Assembly (NCBI GenBank): GCA_910585605.1
Contig: CAJUFL010000046.1
Span: 1-32,245, forward strand
Source of the DNA: an uncultured Lachnospiraceae bacterium
GTDB taxonomy: Bacteria > Bacillota > Clostridia > Lachnospirales > Lachnospiraceae
DNA: 32,245 nucleotides
Reading direction: 5' to 3'
Shown here: one piece after another, positions 25,067-32,245 of the stretch
Numbering within the stretch: the first letter of the stretch is position 1
Layout of the letters: each line of letters begins with the position of its first letter
Translations under genes and position numbers: made by a program
The notes under the pieces: generated by a model
The model's input: only the letters and a program-made list of their open reading frames with translations
Told to the model about the DNA's origin: nothing
Database searches by the model: none

Positions 25067-25097
25067 AAGCAGCCGATTGTGCAGAAAAGAGCTGCTT
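25067..25097 (+). repeat. Inverted repeat in the flgK2-flgL gap
   Basis: AAGCAGC (25067-25073) and GCTGCTT (25091-25097) can form a 7-bp stem with a 17-base loop. No T-run follows. It may be an mRNA stability or attenuation element. Confidence 0.4.
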
Positions 25098-25175
25098 TAT
25101 GAAATAGTTAAGACTGTCATGGGAAGAGACAGGGAATAAGTGAGGTTAAGGGAGTAACCGGATAGGAGAGAGACG

Positions 25176-26717
25176 ATGAGAGTAACAAATCAAATGGTAA
25201 CGAGCAGTTCCCTTAGAAATATGCAAAAGTCAATGCAGCGTGTCAGCAAACTGAATCAGCAGGTTACAACCCACAAGAAGATATCTGCACCGTCAGAGGA
25301 CCCTGTTATTGCGATCAGAGCACTTAAGCTGCGGACAACGGTTGATCAGCTTGACCAGTATAAAAGTAAGAATATCAAAGATGCATTATCTTGGCTTGGT
25401 ACGACACAGGATTCCATTGAGAATGTATATCAGCGTTTACAAGATGTTTATTATTATTGTGAACAGGGTGCTACAGATACATTCCAGACAAAGGATCGTA
25501 ACACTATTATTAATGAATTATACGCATTAAAGGATGCGATTTACAGGGAAGGCGGCAGTACCTATGCTGGAAGATATTTATTCTCTGGTTATAAGACGGA
25601 GACAAACCTGCTTTTTCAGGATACTGCGGCAAAAGAGGGTTTATCTTACAATATTACAGAGGATATTTCACCGAATAAGATCATACCCAAAAGTGTTGTG
25701 CTGAATGGAACAGATCCGTCTCAACTGGATGATATTCTGGATCCAGCCAGCGGTACACAATATCAACAGCCGGTTTCGGAAAGTGTGTATCAGTTAAGAC
25801 TTGCTTATAGCAATCTGGATCATGCAGTAGATAATACGGATCCTGCAAACCCGGTTCTTCCGATTACCATTGAGGTCACGATGGCAGACGGAACCGTACA
25901 GCAGATTACACCGAATATCAAGCAGATGGCAGATTCAGCTACTTATTATGATGTAGCAGATGGAGAGGTTAACTTCATTCCGGAAACAGGGGAACTGATC
26001 TTTGGGGATGATATTTATAATACAATTAAGACAGCTTCTAATATTTCGGTTAATTACGATAAATCCGAATTTGAAGTCGGCGATTTAAGACCAGAGATGT
26101 ATTTTAACTGTACAAGACACAAAACAATGCCGGACGGCACGATTCAGGATACGGATTTTACAGTGGATAAAGCCGGACAGCCGATTCAGTATGAAGTGAA
26201 TTTTAACCAGTATATTACCGTAAATGCAGAGGGTAAGGATTTTATTTATCATGATATGGGGAATAAGATTGAAGACCTTGCAAATGCCGTTCAGGATGTT
26301 TTAGATATTGAGAATACCATCGCTAAACTGAAGGGACTGTTAGAGGATCCTCAGTATAAGGATGATGAGAATGCGGTTGCACAGATTAACAGAATGTTAG
26401 AGGGTGCAGATGTAGAGTTGGCATTAAAGCGTGAAAAAATGCAGAAGCTTTTCGGTAATAATATGACAAACTTCCAGAATTTTATGGAGGATGTGAGTGC
26501 AGTACAGGCAAAGGTAGGTACTACATACTCTAAGCTGGAACTGATAGAGGTCCGGGTGACGGAGCAGCTGGCAAACTTTAAAGAGTTAAAATCTTCTAAC
26601 GAGGATGTAGATACAGAGGAAGCAGCTATTGAGATGTACCAGGCGGAACTGGTTTACGAAGCTTCTTTGGCATCTACAGCCAGTGTTGTGAAGAAAACGC
26701 TGCTGGATTATCTGTAG
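25176..26717 (+). CDS. flgL: Flagellar hook-associated protein 3 (FlgL)
   Basis: The 513-residue protein has a FlgL N-terminus (RVTNQMVTSSSLRNMQKSMQ, residues 2-21, then KKISAPSEDPVIAIRALKLR and GGSTYAGRYLFSGYKTE near 128-144) and a flagellin-like C-terminal helix (ELVYEASLASTASVVKKTLL, about 491-510). It forms the second junction layer and seeds filament growth. It is much longer than the roughly 300 residues of B. subtilis FlgL; the excess is a central region at about residues 150-380. TAGGAGAG precedes the ATG. Confidence 0.9.
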   Translation: MRVTNQMVTSSSLRNMQKSMQRVSKLNQQVTTHKKISAPSEDPVIAIRALKLRTTVDQLDQYKSKNIKDALSWLGTTQDSIENVYQRLQDVYYYCEQGATDTFQTKDRNTIINELYALKDAIYREGGSTYAGRYLFSGYKTETNLLFQDTAAKEGLSYNITEDISPNKIIPKSVVLNGTDPSQLDDILDPASGTQYQQPVSESVYQLRLAYSNLDHAVDNTDPANPVLPITIEVTMADGTVQQITPNIKQMADSATYYDVADGEVNFIPETGELIFGDDIYNTIKTASNISVNYDKSEFEVGDLRPEMYFNCTRHKTMPDGTIQDTDFTVDKAGQPIQYEVNFNQYITVNAEGKDFIYHDMGNKIEDLANAVQDVLDIENTIAKLKGLLEDPQYKDDENAVAQINRMLEGADVELALKREKMQKLFGNNMTNFQNFMEDVSAVQAKVGTTYSKLELIEVRVTEQLANFKELKSSNEDVDTEEAAIEMYQAELVYEASLASTASVVKKTLLDYL

Positions 26718-26753
26718 GACAGTAAAAGTATTTACCCGAAAGGAGAAAAATAG

Positions 26754-27218
26754 ATGTTAGCAAAAACAAAGTTTTTTGGGGAAGTAGAATTGGATGATGA
26801 TAAAGTTCTGGAATTTCCGAATGGCATCATCGGATTTGAGGATTATAAAAAATTTGCGATTCTTTATGATGAAGACGATAAAAGTGAGAATAGAATCAGC
26901 TGGCTGCAATCTCTGGATGAGCAGGGATTGGCATTTCCGGTCATTGACCCGCTTGTCGTTGCTCCAGAGTATGCGCCAGTCATAGAGGATGAACTTTTAG
27001 GACCTCTTGATGATCCGTCAGAGGAGGATTTGCTGTTTTTACTTGCCATGACAATTCCGTCTGATATGACAAAGGTAACAGCGAATATGAAAGCGCCATT
27101 TATTATTAATGCTGTGGCCAGAAAAGGTGTGCAGCTGATTGTGGAAAATGAAGACTATCCGGTGAAATTCAACGTATATGAATCCGTACAGAAAATGAAA
27201 GAAAAGGCGGGTGAATAA
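26754..27218 (+). CDS. fliW: Flagellar assembly factor FliW
   Basis: The 154-residue protein shows the FliW pattern: FGEVELDDDKVLEFPNGIIG (about 6-25), GFEDYKKFAI, and PSDMTKVTANMKAPFIINAV (about 102-121). FliW binds either flagellin or CsrA; when flagellin is secreted, free FliW sequesters CsrA and relieves repression of flagellin translation. csrA starts one base after its stop, so the antagonists are made together. AAAGGAG precedes the ATG. Confidence 0.93.
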   Translation: MLAKTKFFGEVELDDDKVLEFPNGIIGFEDYKKFAILYDEDDKSENRISWLQSLDEQGLAFPVIDPLVVAPEYAPVIEDELLGPLDDPSEEDLLFLLAMTIPSDMTKVTANMKAPFIINAVARKGVQLIVENEDYPVKFNVYESVQKMKEKAGE

Positions 27219-27219
27219 T

Positions 27220-27438
27220 ATGTTGGCTTTATCCAGAAAAGAAAATGAATCAATTATGATCGGCAATGATATTGAGATTACAATCCTTGAGATAAAAGGA
27301 GAGCAGGTGAAGCTTGGCATTACAGCACCTAAGTCTGTTCCGATTTATCGAGAGGAAGTATATACACAGATCAAAGAAGCAAACAAGGAAGCTGCTTCTG
27401 ATACCGTACAGGAAAGTTTGAAGAAGCTGTTTCAATAG
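27220..27438 (+). CDS. csrA: Carbon storage regulator CsrA
   Basis: The 72-residue protein starts at the ATG at 27220, giving the canonical MLALSRKENE; the GTG at 27211 would add three residues. RNA-contact residues R6 and R44 are present (LSRK; PIYREEVY). The C-terminal extension after residue 50, which FliW contacts in B. subtilis, is present. CsrA dimers bind GGA motifs at ribosome binding sites, here most likely in the flagellin leader. Confidence 0.94.
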   Translation: MLALSRKENESIMIGNDIEITILEIKGEQVKLGITAPKSVPIYREEVYTQIKEANKEAASDTVQESLKKLFQ

Positions 27439-27572
27439 CATACTGCTGTTCGAAAAGAATCAGAGGGTTTAAAGTCATGTGCTTTTTGGAATGACTCAGG
27501 CTGATATTGGTATTTTTGTGCCAGATATGTGAAAAAAAGAGAAATTTATTTGAAAAATATAGCGAAAAGGTA

Positions 27573-27600
27573 TAAAATATTTGTGAGAGGCATCCGATAA
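27573..27600 (+). promoter_or_regulatory. Sigma-28 promoter of flaG-fliD-fliS
   Basis: TAAA (27573-27576), a 16-bp spacer and TCCGATAA (27593-27600) match the sigma-28 consensus closely. It starts a late operon after csrA, about 48 bases before the flaG start. The 209 bp between csrA and flaG hold nothing else I can identify. Confidence 0.75.
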
Positions 27601-27647
27601 AGCTAATAAAGTATCAGATGTTTTAGTTTCACATGGAGGTGGATGAG

Positions 27648-28070
27648 ATGGCAATTGAAGGAATTAAGTCAAGTGTTATGAACCAGGTAAACAGAATAAG
27701 TGAACCTGTGGTGGTGGAGAACAGCGAGAATGTGCAGGTTCGGTCACAACAGGCTACACAAGTAAAGGGAAGACAGTCTGGTTATGAGTCAAAGGATGGA
27801 CAGAGTGACAAATCGAATGATGAAGGACAGAGCATTCAGGATGTTTCTCCGGAAAGGGTTAAGCAGGCAATTGAAGAGATTAACAAGAAGATCAGACCGA
27901 CCCGTACACAGTGTGAGTTCAAGTTTCACGATAAGACCAATCGGATTTGTATTACGGTAAAGGATTCCGAGACTCAGGAGGTTATCAAAGAAATTCCTCC
28001 GGAAAAGATGTTGGATATGGTTGCGAAGACTTTGGAGCTTGCAGGTCTTTTAGTAGATGAGAAGATGTAA
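27648..28070 (+). CDS. flaG: FlaG family flagellar protein
   Basis: The 140-residue protein starts at the ATG at 27648 after TGGAGGTG (27634-27641); the ATG at 27633 overlaps that site. The N-terminal half is polar and rich in Gln and Ser. The C-terminal half has the FlaG pattern (FKFHDKTNRICITVKDSETQ, then EVIKEIPPEKMLDMVAKTLE). FlaG proteins influence filament length by an unclear mechanism. fliD follows 12 bases later. Confidence 0.88.
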   Translation: MAIEGIKSSVMNQVNRISEPVVVENSENVQVRSQQATQVKGRQSGYESKDGQSDKSNDEGQSIQDVSPERVKQAIEEINKKIRPTRTQCEFKFHDKTNRICITVKDSETQEVIKEIPPEKMLDMVAKTLELAGLLVDEKM

Positions 28071-28082
28071 GGAGGAATAATT

Positions 28083-30059
28083 ATGGCAGGAATTAGAATC
28101 ACCGGTCTGGTATCGGGATTAGATACAGAAACATTGGTTTCACAGTTATCACAGGCTTATCAGACAAAGGTAGACAACGTTAAAAAAGAACAGACAAAGT
28201 TAGAGTGGAAGAAGGAAGCTTGGACTGCTCTAAATACAAAGATTATGGATTTTTACAAGGGAGCATTGTCTACATTCAGCAGTGTTTCTACTTATAGAAC
28301 AAAAGCAGCCACCGGTAATCTGACAGGTGTTAAGATTACAGCGGGCAGTAATGCAGTAAACGGAAGTCATAGAGTGAAGGTAATCAGTACTGCAACTGCA
28401 CAGATGTGGACAGGTAAGAAGATTAACGATAAGACCTATACTGCTACATCATATAAGATGGCAACGGATAATACTATGAAGTTGTCTGATTTGAAGGATC
28501 AGCATGGTAATAATATTGGAAGTCAGTTGAAGAATGCAGAGTTTAAGGTATCTGCAAATGGTACAGATTATAACGTCAAGGTAAATGTTGGCGATAATGC
28601 AACTATTCAGGATGTTTTGGATAATATCAACGGACAGTTGAATGGTTCTGGTGTTAAGGTAGATTTTGCAGCCGGTAACTTCCGTATGAGTAATGAATCA
28701 GCAGTTTCCAGTGAGATTGTGAATGATATTGGAGAGACCGTAACGGTATTCAATGGAGGACATGATGTAAAGGTGACGGCAGCAGATGAAACGACCGCTG
28801 CGATATTCGGTGTTACCACAGAGGGAGACGGTACTTTAATCGAGCCGAAATCAAGTGATCCGGATAAGGATCCGGTAACAATCATTGGTGGAACTACCAG
28901 ATTTTATGAAGAAGTAGAGAGTGCTGATTCCAGTGTGACAGGTTCTTCTAAGTTGGTTGATTTAGGAATTGCAGAAGGTACAGAGATTAAGATTAACGGC
29001 AATGCCATTACAGTAGACAGAACAACAACCTTAAACAGTCTGGCAACTCAGATGGCGAAGCTTGGAATTGAGGCAAATTATGATGCAGGTCAGGGAAGAT
29101 TTTATCTGAATTCTAAGGCGACCGGTGCAGATAATAGTTTCACAGTTGAGGCTGTCAATGCAGACGGTTCAGCATCAGATGCACTTAGTAAGCTTGGTTT
29201 AGACTTGCAGGTAGGAGATGAAGGACGTATTGATGCAGAGAATGCAGTAATCGAATATAACGGTGTCAGATACGAGCAGTCTTCCTCTACTTTTAATATC
29301 AATGGACTTACAATTGAGGCGACAGAGAAAGGGGATACACAGACCTTTAATGTGGGGACAGACACACAGGCTATTTATGATAAGGTAAAGGAATTTGTAA
29401 AATCCTATAATGATTTAATCGAAGAGATGAACACCTTATATAATGCAAAGCGTGTGAAGGATTATGAGCCTTTGACAGATGAAGAGAAGGCTGCAATGAA
29501 TGAGAAGGATATAGAGAAATGGGAAGGTGTGATTAAGGCTTCTCTGTTAAGAAGAGATGATACAATCAGTTCCCTGTTATCCAGTATGCGTTCGACCCTG
29601 AATAAACAGGTATCGGTTACTTTATCAGATGGTTCTACTAAGAATTATTCACTGGCTTCCTTTGGTATTAATACCAGTGTTTATACCGAGAGAGGTAAAC
29701 TTCATATTTATGGTGATAAAGATGATGGCGATTTCGCAGACTTTGAAGATAGCTTAATGAAAGCGATCAATGAGAATCCGGAAGCAGTAGAAAAGACGTT
29801 ATCTACATTGGGTTCGGAGATTTATAAGAATCTTCAAAAAGCCATGAGCGGTGACAGAGAGTTAAGCAGTGCTTTGACATTCTATAATGACAAACAGCTC
29901 GACAAAGAGATTAAGGAATATAAAGACAGAGTCAGCACATTACAGGATAAGATGGTAGCAGAGCAGGATAAATATTATAAACAGTTTTCCGCAATGGAGA
30001 CAGCTTTAGCGAAGCTTCAGTCTCAGCAGACATATATAGCTCAGCTGTTTGGAGGTTGA
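28083..30059 (+). CDS. fliD: Flagellar filament cap protein FliD
   Basis: The 658-residue protein has FliD_N (GIRITGLVSGLDTETLVSQL, residues 3-22, and the tryptophan-containing LEWKKEAWTALN near 40) and FliD_C (VKEFVKSYNDLIEEMNTLYN near 433-452, ending LAKLQSQQTYIAQLFGG). The middle (about 130-400) includes flagellin hook-IN-like repeats. FliD forms the cap under which flagellin subunits add. It is somewhat longer than the 498 residues of B. subtilis FliD. AAGGAGG (28069-28075) precedes the ATG. Confidence 0.93.
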   Translation: MAGIRITGLVSGLDTETLVSQLSQAYQTKVDNVKKEQTKLEWKKEAWTALNTKIMDFYKGALSTFSSVSTYRTKAATGNLTGVKITAGSNAVNGSHRVKVISTATAQMWTGKKINDKTYTATSYKMATDNTMKLSDLKDQHGNNIGSQLKNAEFKVSANGTDYNVKVNVGDNATIQDVLDNINGQLNGSGVKVDFAAGNFRMSNESAVSSEIVNDIGETVTVFNGGHDVKVTAADETTAAIFGVTTEGDGTLIEPKSSDPDKDPVTIIGGTTRFYEEVESADSSVTGSSKLVDLGIAEGTEIKINGNAITVDRTTTLNSLATQMAKLGIEANYDAGQGRFYLNSKATGADNSFTVEAVNADGSASDALSKLGLDLQVGDEGRIDAENAVIEYNGVRYEQSSSTFNINGLTIEATEKGDTQTFNVGTDTQAIYDKVKEFVKSYNDLIEEMNTLYNAKRVKDYEPLTDEEKAAMNEKDIEKWEGVIKASLLRRDDTISSLLSSMRSTLNKQVSVTLSDGSTKNYSLASFGINTSVYTERGKLHIYGDKDDGDFADFEDSLMKAINENPEAVEKTLSTLGSEIYKNLQKAMSGDRELSSALTFYNDKQLDKEIKEYKDRVSTLQDKMVAEQDKYYKQFSAMETALAKLQSQQTYIAQLFGG

Positions 30060-30100
30060 TGAAGAAGCGGTCGATACATTACTTATTATGAGGTGAAGAC

Positions 30101-30472
30101 ATGGCATATAATCCAATGGCAGCATACGGTACGAATAAAGTAACAACGGCAACGCCAGCAGAGCTTACATTGATGCTTTACGAGGGTGCGATAAAGTTTT
30201 GTAATATTGCAAAGGCAGCGATGGAAAAGGGAGATATAGAGAAAGCAAATATTAACATACAAAAGGCCAGAAATATCATTGTGGAGCTTCAGACAACGCT
30301 TAATTTTGATTACCCGGTTGCAAAAGATTTTGATGTTATTTATACATTTATATTTGATAGAATGATTGCAGCCAATGTGTCAAAGGATCCGGCAGTTGTA
30401 GAGGAGATTTTGGTACAATTGAGAGAATTGAGGGATGTCTGGCGGCAGGTTATGAAGACTGCAAGAGTTTAA
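30101..30472 (+). CDS. fliS: Flagellin export chaperone FliS
   Basis: The 123-residue helical protein has the FliS signature: NPMAAYGTNKVTTATPAELT (4-23), LMLYEGAIKFCNIAKAAM (24-41) and LNFDYPVAKDFDVIYTFIFD (68-87). It binds the C-terminus of flagellin, prevents early polymerisation and hands it to the export gate. It follows fliD as in B. subtilis. Confidence 0.94.
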   Translation: MAYNPMAAYGTNKVTTATPAELTLMLYEGAIKFCNIAKAAMEKGDIEKANINIQKARNIIVELQTTLNFDYPVAKDFDVIYTFIFDRMIAANVSKDPAVVEEILVQLRELRDVWRQVMKTARV

Positions 30473-30569
30473 TATGTTTGCAATTCATAATTAGGCAGGT
30501 GATTTACCAGATACTAATGTACTGGTGCACTAAGGCACAAACAGGATTCCGGGAGGATGAGGTAGGCAA

Positions 30570-31046
30570 ATGGATCAAAATTATGTTCAGGTTCTGATTG
30601 ATACCATAACTAAAAAAGAAGAAACACTGCGTAAGATTCTTGAGATTACAAAACAGCAGGAAGTAATCAGTAAACAGGATAACTATGCATCAGAAGATAT
30701 GGAGAAAACCTTGAATGAAAAAGAAATCCAGATTTCAAGGCTGAATTATCTGGATGAGGGTTTTCAGTCGGTTTATGACCGGGTAAGCTCCGAAATCCGG
30801 AATCATATAGATGTCTATAAGCAGGATGTTCTGGTGTTGCAGGATAAGATACGAATCTGCACAGAGATAGGAAATGAGATTATGGTATTAGAAGAAAGGA
30901 ACCGTAACCGTTTTAATACTTTGTTTTCCAAAGCGCATACGGATTATTCCACTGTTAAAAGTAAAGCAAGTGTAGCACAGAATTATTTTAAGACAATGAA
31001 TAATTCAAAGGTTATGGATGCATATTTTGTGGATAAAAAGCAGTGA
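30570..31046 (+). CDS. FliT-position coiled-coil protein, probable flagellar chaperone
   Basis: The 158-residue protein is almost entirely helical with charged heptads (NYVQVLIDTITKKEETLRKI, residues 4-23; YKQDVLVLQDKIRICTEIGN later). It resembles FlgN/FliT-type export chaperones in length and helix pattern, though no diagnostic motif identifies FliT by eye. Its place directly after fliS matches fliT in B. subtilis, so it is probably the FliD chaperone or a FlgN-like one. A 97-bp gap without clear signals separates it from fliS; GGAGG lies upstream of the ATG at 30570. Confidence 0.6.
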   Translation: MDQNYVQVLIDTITKKEETLRKILEITKQQEVISKQDNYASEDMEKTLNEKEIQISRLNYLDEGFQSVYDRVSSEIRNHIDVYKQDVLVLQDKIRICTEIGNEIMVLEERNRNRFNTLFSKAHTDYSTVKSKASVAQNYFKTMNNSKVMDAYFVDKKQ

Positions 31047-31121
31047 GACTCTATATCTTGAGAGGCCTCTATTTTAAATAATTTTACTCAAAATATACTT
31101 GAAAAAGTTTACCGAAAATGT

Positions 31122-31147
31122 TAAATTATTAAAAACGTATCCGATAT
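31122..31147 (+). promoter_or_regulatory. Sigma-28 promoter of flagellin
   Basis: TAAA (31122-31125), a 14-bp spacer and TCCGATAT (31140-31147) match sigma-28 at 11 of 12 positions. Transcription should start near 31154, giving a long leader of about 138 bases. Confidence 0.82.
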
Positions 31148-31229
31148 ATATTGTAAGTAACAAAACAACTGAATAAAGAATTGTGTGGTAATAACTTCCT
31201 ATTGGAAGATATTATAAAAACTATTTACG

Positions 31230-31284
31230 GCGGGGAAACCTGCTAGTATATGTCGCAGGGAAGCGGCATTAAATTCAAGGAGGA
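31230..31284 (+). promoter_or_regulatory. Flagellin leader with predicted CsrA-binding hairpin
   Basis: GCGGG-GAAA-CCTGC (31230-31243) forms a small GNRA-loop hairpin. ATGTCGC (31250-31256) pairs with GCGGCAT (31263-31269) and exposes AGGGAA in the loop, an A-N-GGA motif favoured by CsrA. The Shine-Dalgarno AAGGAGGA (31277-31284) holds a second GGA site eight bases before the start codon. Two sites, one on the Shine-Dalgarno, is how CsrA represses hag in B. subtilis. Confidence 0.6.
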
Positions 31285-31291
31285 ATTTATT

Positions 31292-32107
31292 ATGGTAGTA
31301 CAACACAACATGCAAGCAGTAAACACTAACAGAATGTTAGGACAGAACGTGAAGGCTGTAGCTAAGTCAACTGAGAAATTATCTTCTGGATATGCAGTAA
31401 ACCGTGCAGCAGATGATGCAGCAGGACTTTCTATTTCAGAGAAGATGAGAAATCAGATTCGTGGTCTGAATCAGGCTGTTAAGAATGCTGAGGATGGTAT
31501 TTCACTTATCCAGACAGCAGAAGGTAACATGAACGAGATTCACTCTATCCTTCAGAGAATGGGTGAGTTAGCAATCAAGGCTCGTAATGATGTTAACGCT
31601 TCAGAAGACCGTCAGACAATCCAGGATGAGATTACACAGTTGAAAGAAGAGATCTGCTCTATCACTAAGAAGGCTGAGTTCAACGGAACAAAGTTATTGG
31701 ATGGAACAATGAGCAGTGGTAAGAATCTTCAGGTTGGTGCTAATCAGGGTGAATTGCTGAAGATTAAGATCAGTGGAACTTCATTAAATAAGTTAGGTCT
31801 TACTGACACAGCAGTTAAGGATGCAGCAGGTGCATCAGCAGCAATCAACCAGATTCAGTCAGCAATCAAGAATGTATCTGCACAGCGTTCATTACTTGGT
31901 GCTATCCAGAACAGACTGGAGTATACCATCAACAACTTAGAGAACTACTCTGAGAACTTAACATCTGCTGAATCTAACATTAGAGACACAGATATGGCTA
32001 CAGAGATGGTTAACTACAGTAAGAACAATATCTTACAGCAGGCTGCACAGTCTATGCTTGCACAAGTTAACCAGTCTAACCAAAGTGTATTATCATTACT
32101 TCAGTAA
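31292..32107 (+). CDS. fliC: Flagellin
   Basis: The 271-residue filament protein begins MVVQHNMQAVNTNRMLGQN. An in-frame ATG at 31250 would add 14 residues but lacks a ribosome binding site and lies in the leader hairpin. Conserved N-terminal (KLSSGYAVNRAADDAAGLSI, residues about 32-51; LQRMGELAIKARND near 88-101) and C-terminal (AESNIRDTDMATEMVNYSKN then LAQVNQSNQSVLSLLQ) D0/D1 helices are joined almost directly, so surface D2/D3 domains are absent. The TLR5-contact stretch is mostly kept. Codon use is clean and uniform, as in highly expressed genes. Expression should need sigma-28 and be checked by CsrA/FliW; FliS is the likely chaperone. Confidence 0.96.
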   Translation: MVVQHNMQAVNTNRMLGQNVKAVAKSTEKLSSGYAVNRAADDAAGLSISEKMRNQIRGLNQAVKNAEDGISLIQTAEGNMNEIHSILQRMGELAIKARNDVNASEDRQTIQDEITQLKEEICSITKKAEFNGTKLLDGTMSSGKNLQVGANQGELLKIKISGTSLNKLGLTDTAVKDAAGASAAINQIQSAIKNVSAQRSLLGAIQNRLEYTINNLENYSENLTSAESNIRDTDMATEMVNYSKNNILQQAAQSMLAQVNQSNQSVLSLLQ

Positions 32108-32128
32108 TTTCATAATTATTGACAATAG

Positions 32129-32156
32129 AAGCCGGTCTTTGACCGGCTTTTGTTGT
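32129..32156 (+). terminator. Intrinsic terminator of flagellin
   Basis: AAGCCGGTC (32129-32137) and GACCGGCTT (32141-32149) form a perfect 9-bp stem with a TTT loop, followed by a T-rich tail. The remaining bases to 32245 contain no feature I can support; they probably lead into the next gene. Confidence 0.93.
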
Positions 32157-32245
32157 GTTTAAATATAAATTCTTGTTTAGCTTACTAAGAGGGACGCTTT
32201 CAACATGAGGGGGTGGTGGAGTCCGCTGTGGAGATATCACAGGAT

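Noticed and set aside
31061..31070. AGAGGCCTCT palindrome after the fliT-like gene as a terminator
   Set aside because: The palindrome leaves no room for a loop and the following T-run is short, so a stable terminator hairpin is unlikely.
31250..31291. Upstream in-frame ATG for flagellin at 31250
   Set aside because: No ribosome binding site precedes it, it is in the leader hairpin, and the conserved flagellin N-terminus begins at 31292.
32161..32245. Start of a further gene or a riboswitch at the right edge
   Set aside because: An ATG at 32204 opens a frame to the edge, but with no ribosome binding site and too little sequence to judge; no known riboswitch motif is recognisable.

Overview
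The window looks chromosomal and comes from a motile Firmicute, most likely a Lachnospiraceae gut or rumen commensal of the Roseburia / Agathobacter (Eubacterium) rectale kind. I infer this from the flagellar gene order, the AGGAGG-type ribosome binding sites, sigma-A and sigma-28 (SigD) promoter motifs of Bacillus/Clostridium type, the FliW-CsrA pair, two tandem flgK genes and a short core-only flagellin. I could not run a search, so the genus is an inference.

Left accessory region (1-7270). A textbook sigma-A promoter drives a secreted multidomain zinc metalloprotease (194-2980). Two tandem secreted Fn3 / Ig-like proteins follow (2998-4095 and 4192-5286). They share a 361-bp block of perfect identity, while their flanks have diverged. 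A third copy (5370-5528) is cut short and fused to foreign sequence that ends in a terminator. Next come an AraC-type sensor gene lacking its DNA-binding half, about 300 bp of gene debris, and a TraX-family membrane protein on the minus strand.

Cell-shape and rod region (7341-14100). A DivIVA-like coiled-coil protein and a large PAS/GAF sensor lacking a visible output domain precede mbl (mreB family), flgF, flgG and a FlgJ-type rod-binding protein. The order mbl-flgF-flgG matches mbl-flhO-flhP of Bacillus subtilis.

Inserted regulatory block (14133-16575). A BlaI-like repressor overlaps an M56 (BlaR1-like) membrane peptidase that lacks the beta-lactam sensor domain. A small secreted protein with its own promoter and terminator follows.

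Late flagellar region (16711-32160). The order is recD2, comF, yvyF, flgM, flgN, flgK1, flgK2, flgL, fliW, csrA, flaG, fliD, fliS, a fliT-like gene and flagellin. It closely parallels the B. subtilis comF-yvyF-flgM...hag-flaG-fliD-fliS-fliT cluster, except that flagellin comes last. Sigma-28 promoters are readable before flgM, flaG and flagellin. The flagellin leader carries a hairpin with an AGGGA loop upstream of an AAGGAGGA Shine-Dalgarno, as expected for CsrA control. Together these genes build the distal rod, hook-filament junction, cap and filament, and time flagellin synthesis through FlgM/sigma-28 and FliW/CsrA.

The most interesting points are the gene-converted tandem secreted proteins of unknown C-terminal function, the BlaI/M56 module inside the flagellar cluster, the DivIVA protein with eleven 11-residue repeats beside an output-less sensor, the paired flgK genes, and the flagellin leader.
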